This document shows positions 61,330-64,000 of a stretch of 64,000 nucleotides of DNA, piece after piece. Source of the DNA: Aquabacter sp040049275 (GTDB lineage Bacteria > Pseudomonadota > Alphaproteobacteria > Rhizobiales > Xanthobacteraceae); assembly GCF_040049275.1 (NCBI RefSeq), contig NZ_JBDZDT010000003.1, forward strand, positions 310,001-374,000. Direction: 5' to 3'. The position numbers and the translations under genes were made by a program. Within the stretch, counting starts at the first letter, position 1. Each line of letters begins with the position of its first letter. The notes beneath the pieces were generated by a model. The model did no database searches. It had not been told where the DNA came from and saw only the letters and a program-made list of their open reading frames with translations.

Positions 61330-62171
61330 GCGAGGTGCGGACGCTGACGCCCGACGAGGTCGGGACCGCCATGGAATGGGCCGCGGGCGAGGGCTGGAAT
61401 CCCGGGCTCGACGATGCCGCCGCCTTCCTCGCGCAGGACAAGGGCGCCTTCCTCGGCGCCTTCGAAGGCGAGGAACTCGTCGCCTGCATCTCCGCTGCCA
61501 CCTATGGGGAGGCCTTCGGCTTCCTCGGCTTCTACATCTGCCGGCCGGACATGCGCGGGCAAGGCCACGGCATGAATGTGTGGCGCGCGGCCATGGAGCG
61601 CTTCGGCGATCGCACCATCGGCCTCGACGGCGTGGTGGCGCAGCTGGAGAATTACCAGCGCTCGGGCTTCGCCCTTGCCCACCGCAACATCCGCTATGGC
61701 GGGAAGGCCATGGCGCTGCCGGGGGCGGGCGGCGTCTCCGCCATCGACATTTCGGCCATGCCGGGCGTGCTCGGCTTCGACCGCCAGCATTTCCTGTTCG
61801 ACCGCCCGCTTTTCCTGGAGAAATGGCTGGCGCCGGCGCAGGGCACGGCGCTTGTCGCCCGCGTGGACGATGCCGTGGCCGGCTATGGCGTGGTCCGCCG
61901 CTGCCGCGCGGGCCACAAGATCGGTCCCCTCTTCGCGGCGGACGACGACACGGCGCGGGCGCTCTATGCCGCCCTTTCTACGGCGGCCCATGAGGCGGCC
62001 CCGGACGAGCCGCTCTTCCTCGACGTGCCCGAGCCCAACGCGGCGGCGCGCGCCCTGGCGGAGGATGCGGGCCTTGCACCGGTGTTCGAGACGGCGCGCA
62101 TGTACAAGGGCGAGGCGCCAGCCCTGCCGCTGGAGCGGATCTTCGGGATCACCAGTTTCGAACTGGGGTAG
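61326..62171 (+). CDS. GNAT family N-acetyltransferase (two-domain)
   Basis: A 281-residue GNAT protein. The N-terminal acetyltransferase domain has GFYICRPDMRGQGHGMNVWRAAMERF (acetyl-CoA binding RGQGHG). A C-terminal domain (from about 145, FDRQHFLFDRPLFLEKW and ALVARVDDAVAGYGVVRRC) corresponds to the Acetyltransf_18-type region. It overlaps the nucleotidase stop (ATGA), so argB, the nucleotidase and this gene probably form one transcript. The substrate is unknown. Confidence 0.87.
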   Translation: MSEVRTLTPDEVGTAMEWAAGEGWNPGLDDAAAFLAQDKGAFLGAFEGEELVACISAATYGEAFGFLGFYICRPDMRGQGHGMNVWRAAMERFGDRTIGLDGVVAQLENYQRSGFALAHRNIRYGGKAMALPGAGGVSAIDISAMPGVLGFDRQHFLFDRPLFLEKWLAPAQGTALVARVDDAVAGYGVVRRCRAGHKIGPLFAADDDTARALYAALSTAAHEAAPDEPLFLDVPEPNAAARALAEDAGLAPVFETARMYKGEAPALPLERIFGITSFELG

Positions 62172-62217
62172 GCCCGTGACGGTCGCCACACCCTGCTATC
62201 GACGGCGCCCCGCGCTT

Positions 62218-62238
62218 CATGTAAGCACCTCTTACATG
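62218..62238. promoter_or_regulatory. Operator-like palindrome upstream of TetR gene
   Basis: CATGTAAG-CACCT-CTTACATG: two perfect 8-base arms around a five-base centre, ending 14 bases before the TetR start codon. Position and size fit an autoregulatory TetR operator. Confidence 0.7.
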
Positions 62239-62252
62239 ATCTGGTCCCGCTT

Positions 62253-62897
62253 ATGAGCTGGTCGTCGAAACCCGGTGGAGAGGGCCCGCGCGGCTACCAC
62301 CACGGCAATCTGAAGGAAGCGCTGGTCCGCGCTGCGCTCGAACTCATCGCGCAGAAGGGACCGGGCGGCTTCACCTTCGCCGAGGCGGCGCGCGTGGCCG
62401 GCGTCAGCCCGGCAGCGCCCTATCGGCATTTCCGCGACCGCGACGAGCTGATGGCGGACGTGGCCCGGCGCGGCTTCGAGGCATTCGAAGAAGCGCTGCT
62501 GCGCGCCTGGGACAATGGCCGGCCCGACCCCGTCACCGCTCTCGACCGGCTGGGCAAGGCCTATCTCACCTTTGCCCGCATGCAGTCCGCTTATTATGCC
62601 GCCATGTTCGAGGCGAGCGTGCCGCTCGATGCCAGCCCGGAGATGCGCGCGGCCGGCGACCGCGCTTTCGGCGTGCTGCGCACCGCCGCCGAGGCCATCG
62701 CCGCGACGCTGCCCGTCGCCTCCCGCCCCCCGGCCTTGATGATGGCCCTTCACATCTGGTCGCTCGCCCATGGCATCGCGGCCCTGTTCGCCCGCGGCGA
62801 CGGCGCCCGAAGGTCCCTGCCCATGTCGCCGGAAGACCTGCTGGAAGCGGGCGTCCTTGTGTATCTGCAAGGGCTTGGCGCGCGGACGCAGGACTAG
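62253..62897 (+). CDS. TetR-family transcriptional regulator
   Basis: TetR-type repressor, 214 residues. The N-terminal HTH spans residues ~15-65 (YHHGNLKEALVRAALELIAQKGPGGFTFAEAARVAGVSPAAPYRHFRDRDELM). The helical ligand-binding C-terminal half resembles the TetR C-terminal WHG-domain type (LMMALHIWSLAHGIAALF). The start at 62253 leaves a perfect 8+5+8 palindrome directly upstream, indicating autorepression. No other gene shares the space in divergent orientation, so the regulated gene may be itself only or lie elsewhere. Confidence 0.9.
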   Translation: MSWSSKPGGEGPRGYHHGNLKEALVRAALELIAQKGPGGFTFAEAARVAGVSPAAPYRHFRDRDELMADVARRGFEAFEEALLRAWDNGRPDPVTALDRLGKAYLTFARMQSAYYAAMFEASVPLDASPEMRAAGDRAFGVLRTAAEAIAATLPVASRPPALMMALHIWSLAHGIAALFARGDGARRSLPMSPEDLLEAGVLVYLQGLGARTQD

Positions 62898-62932
62898 AAC
62901 ATTCGCCGAGGGCGCTGTGATGTGGAATACGC

Positions 62933-63043
62933 CGTCATGCCCGGGCTTGTCCCGGGCATCCACGGCTATCCACCCGTACAGACCTCTCAGACCAGCACCC
63001 GGCGGCGCCCCGTGGATGGCCGGGACAAGCCCGGCCATGACGG
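62933..63043. repeat. Palindromic intergenic repeat (GTCATGCCCGGG family)
   Basis: The left end CGTCATGCCCGGGCTTGTCC and the right end GGACAAGCCCGGCCATGACG are inverted copies, with ATCCACG/CGTGGAT inside; 111 bases in total. It fills the 3' flank of the TetR gene. Confidence 0.85.
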
Positions 63044-63107
63044 CTTTTTGGAGCCCTGGGCTGCGTTTCATCATCCATGAAATTTTCCGGCCGACAGCCC
63101 ACGCCGC

Positions 63108-63136
63108 TTGACAAGACGACGCACCGCTCATATCTA
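63108..63136 (+). promoter_or_regulatory. Promoter of the DUF2852 gene
   Basis: A perfect TTGACA (63108-63113), a 17-base spacer and TATCTA (63131-63136). The predicted start, about 63143, falls inside a palindrome. Confidence 0.55.
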
Positions 63137-63140
63137 TGTA

Positions 63141-63155
63141 AATGTTATTAACATT
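63141..63155. promoter_or_regulatory. Palindrome at the predicted transcription start of the DUF2852 gene
   Basis: AATGTTA-T-TAACATT, a perfect 7+1+7 palindrome, AT-rich in a GC-rich context, 17 bases upstream of the GTG start. It is placed where a bound repressor would block transcription. Confidence 0.55.
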
Positions 63156-63172
63156 CACTCTCGAGGACTGCC

Positions 63173-63610
63173 GTGCCTATTGTAGCGAAACTGGACGAAC
63201 TCGGGACTGGAGCCTGGATCGCGCTCGCTATCCTCGGCTTCGTCATCTGGTGGCCTGCGGGGCTTGCCCTGCTCGCCTTCACCATCTGGAGCGGGCGCTT
63301 GAGGGGTTGCAGCGGCCGCCACCACATGGCCCAGTGGCAGGACAAGATGGACCGCATGGGCGAGCGCATGGGCCGCCCCGGCGGCAACGGCTTCTGGGGT
63401 CCGCCTTCCAGCGGCAACCGGGCCTTCGACGAATACCGCACGGAAACGCTTCGGCGCCTGGAAGACGAGCAGCGTGAGTTCAAGGACTTCCTGCAGCGCC
63501 TTCGCATGGCCAAGGACAAGGCCGAGTTCGACCAGTTCATGGCCGAGCGCCGCCGCGGCAACGGCAATGGCGGGCAGACCCCGCCGGAGCCCAACGCGCC
63601 GCAGTCCTGA
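63173..63610 (+). CDS. DUF2852 family membrane protein
   Basis: A 145-residue protein of the alphaproteobacterial DUF2852 family. One or two hydrophobic segments at residues ~13-42 (GAWIALAILGFVIWWPAGLALLAFTIW) are followed by a charged, helical region (FDEYRTETLRRLEDEQREFKDFL QRLRMAKDKAEFDQF, typical of the family) and a Gly/Asn/Pro-rich tail. The start is a GTG with GAGGA upstream. It has its own promoter, operator-like palindrome and terminator, so it is a single-gene unit. The function is unknown. Confidence 0.85.
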   Translation: MPIVAKLDELGTGAWIALAILGFVIWWPAGLALLAFTIWSGRLRGCSGRHHMAQWQDKMDRMGERMGRPGGNGFWGPPSSGNRAFDEYRTETLRRLEDEQREFKDFLQRLRMAKDKAEFDQFMAERRRGNGNGGQTPPEPNAPQS

Positions 63611-63634
63611 ATTCCGTAGCACTCTGAATGAAGA

Positions 63635-63668
63635 AGCCGCCGCCCCAACGGGCGGCGGCTTTTCTTTT
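63635..63668 (+). terminator. Rho-independent terminator of the DUF2852 gene
   Basis: An 11-bp stem AGCCGCCGCCC-CAAC-GGGCGGCGGCT followed by TTTCTTTT, 25 bases after the stop codon. Confidence 0.93.
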
Positions 63669-63694
63669 GCGACGACCCTCTCCCCAAAAGCCAG

Positions 63695-63936
63695 CGTCAT
63701 CCCCGGACTTGATCCGGGGATCCACGGCCCTCCCTTAGCCCCGCCCCAGCGGAGCCTCGTGGATGCCCGGGTCAAGCCCGGGCATGACGGTCGCGCGAGG
63801 TGGAATAGGCCCCCTCTCTCGCTTGCTTGGGAGGGCTGGGGAGGGGGCACGTGAAGCAGTGGAGAGCCTTTCGCAGGCTTACACCCGGCCCTTTCCCCCT
63901 CCCTGACCCTCCCCCGCAAGCGGGGGAGGGAATCAA
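63695..63936. repeat. Cluster of both palindromic repeat families
   Basis: A GTCATCCCCGGACTTGATCC...GGGTCAAGCCCGGGCATGACGG unit (63695-63790) is followed by CCCTCTCTCGCTTGCTTGGGAGGG (about 63813-63847) and CCCTCCCCCGCAAGCGGGGGAGGG (about 63907-63930). Bases 63611-63955 hold only the DUF2852 terminator and these repeats; I see no gene. Confidence 0.8.
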
Positions 63937-63955
63937 AAATGGAGAGAGGGAAACC

Positions 63956-64000
63956 CTACTCCGCCGCCTGGGCCGGCAATTCCGGCGGGGCGCGGAAGCG
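63956..64000 (-). CDS. 3' end of an unidentified gene (cut by window edge)
   Basis: On the minus strand the last bases read in frame ...RFRAPPELPAQAAE and a TAG stop at 63958-63956. The Ala/Pro-rich end, host codon use and repeats directly after the stop suggest a genuine C-terminus. Too little is present to name the product. Confidence 0.4.
   Translation of the reverse strand, partial: RFRAPPELPAQAAE

Overview
This 64 kb window is a high-GC stretch of chromosome from an alphaproteobacterium of the order Hyphomicrobiales. Gene content and synteny suggest Xanthobacteraceae (Xanthobacter, Azorhizobium or Ancylobacter type), but I could not confirm this by a search. Supporting evidence: an ATP synthase F0 cluster with both b and b' subunits, an alphaproteobacterial sigma-32, the gene order htpX / rsmB / heparinase-like / purH, DUF2794, DUF2852 and DUF6476 proteins, and argB followed by a HAD pyrimidine nucleotidase.

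Layout. 1-4.3 kb: the C-terminal half of an L-lactate permease, an extensin-like lipoprotein, tRNA-Val(GAC) with a clear promoter, and a divergent metallo-beta-lactamase / LysR pair. 4.4-7.3 kb: a large S53 (sedolisin) peptidase with a C-terminal DUF4114 domain. 7.5-12.8 kb: an SDR oxidoreductase, a haem operon (IsdG/HmuQ-type monooxygenase, ferrochelatase, small membrane protein) and a Pat-like acyl-CoA synthetase/acetyltransferase. 13-18.9 kb: purH, a heparinase II/III-like protein, rsmB and htpX. 19.7-27.4 kb: a DUF459/SGNH protein, the F0 operon atpI-B-E-G(b')-F with a visible promoter, and smc. 27.5-28.8 kb: an AT-rich, probably acquired lipase gene. 29.2-38.7 kb: CnoX-like thioredoxin, LON-domain protein, a DUF6476/rluD divergent pair, rpoH, cysG, polA and DUF2794. 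38.9 kb: a probable structured small RNA with its own terminator. 39-47 kb: a DUF882 murein-peptidase-like protein, a CDF transporter, an L,D-transpeptidase, a REC-Fis regulator and oligoendopeptidase F. 47.2-52.4 kb: glycerate kinase, LysR, a frameshifted AtuA gene, its small AtuA-related partner and a tripartite tricarboxylate (Bug) receptor. 52.4-59.5 kb: a multicopper oxidase, a methyltransferase, a three-gene phosphonate-type cluster ending in phnM, and a polytopic membrane protein. 59.7-64 kb: argB, a HAD nucleotidase, GNAT, TetR with an operator palindrome, DUF2852, and the 3' end of one more gene.

Most of the window is core housekeeping (energy, replication, chromosome segregation, heat shock, purine/arginine/haem/siroheme synthesis, cell wall). 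Accessory signals are the S53 peptidase, the AT-rich lipase, the AtuA cluster and the phosphonate cluster.

The most unusual material is non-coding. Several families of palindromic intergenic elements recur. One copy lies inside, and apparently breaks, the AtuA gene. Two elements share a 13-bp terminal inverted repeat, one being an internally deleted version of the other. A 208-bp MITE-like element sits between two convergent genes. Three tandem copies of a 119-bp unit lie upstream of htpX. I found no CRISPR array, transposase or prophage.
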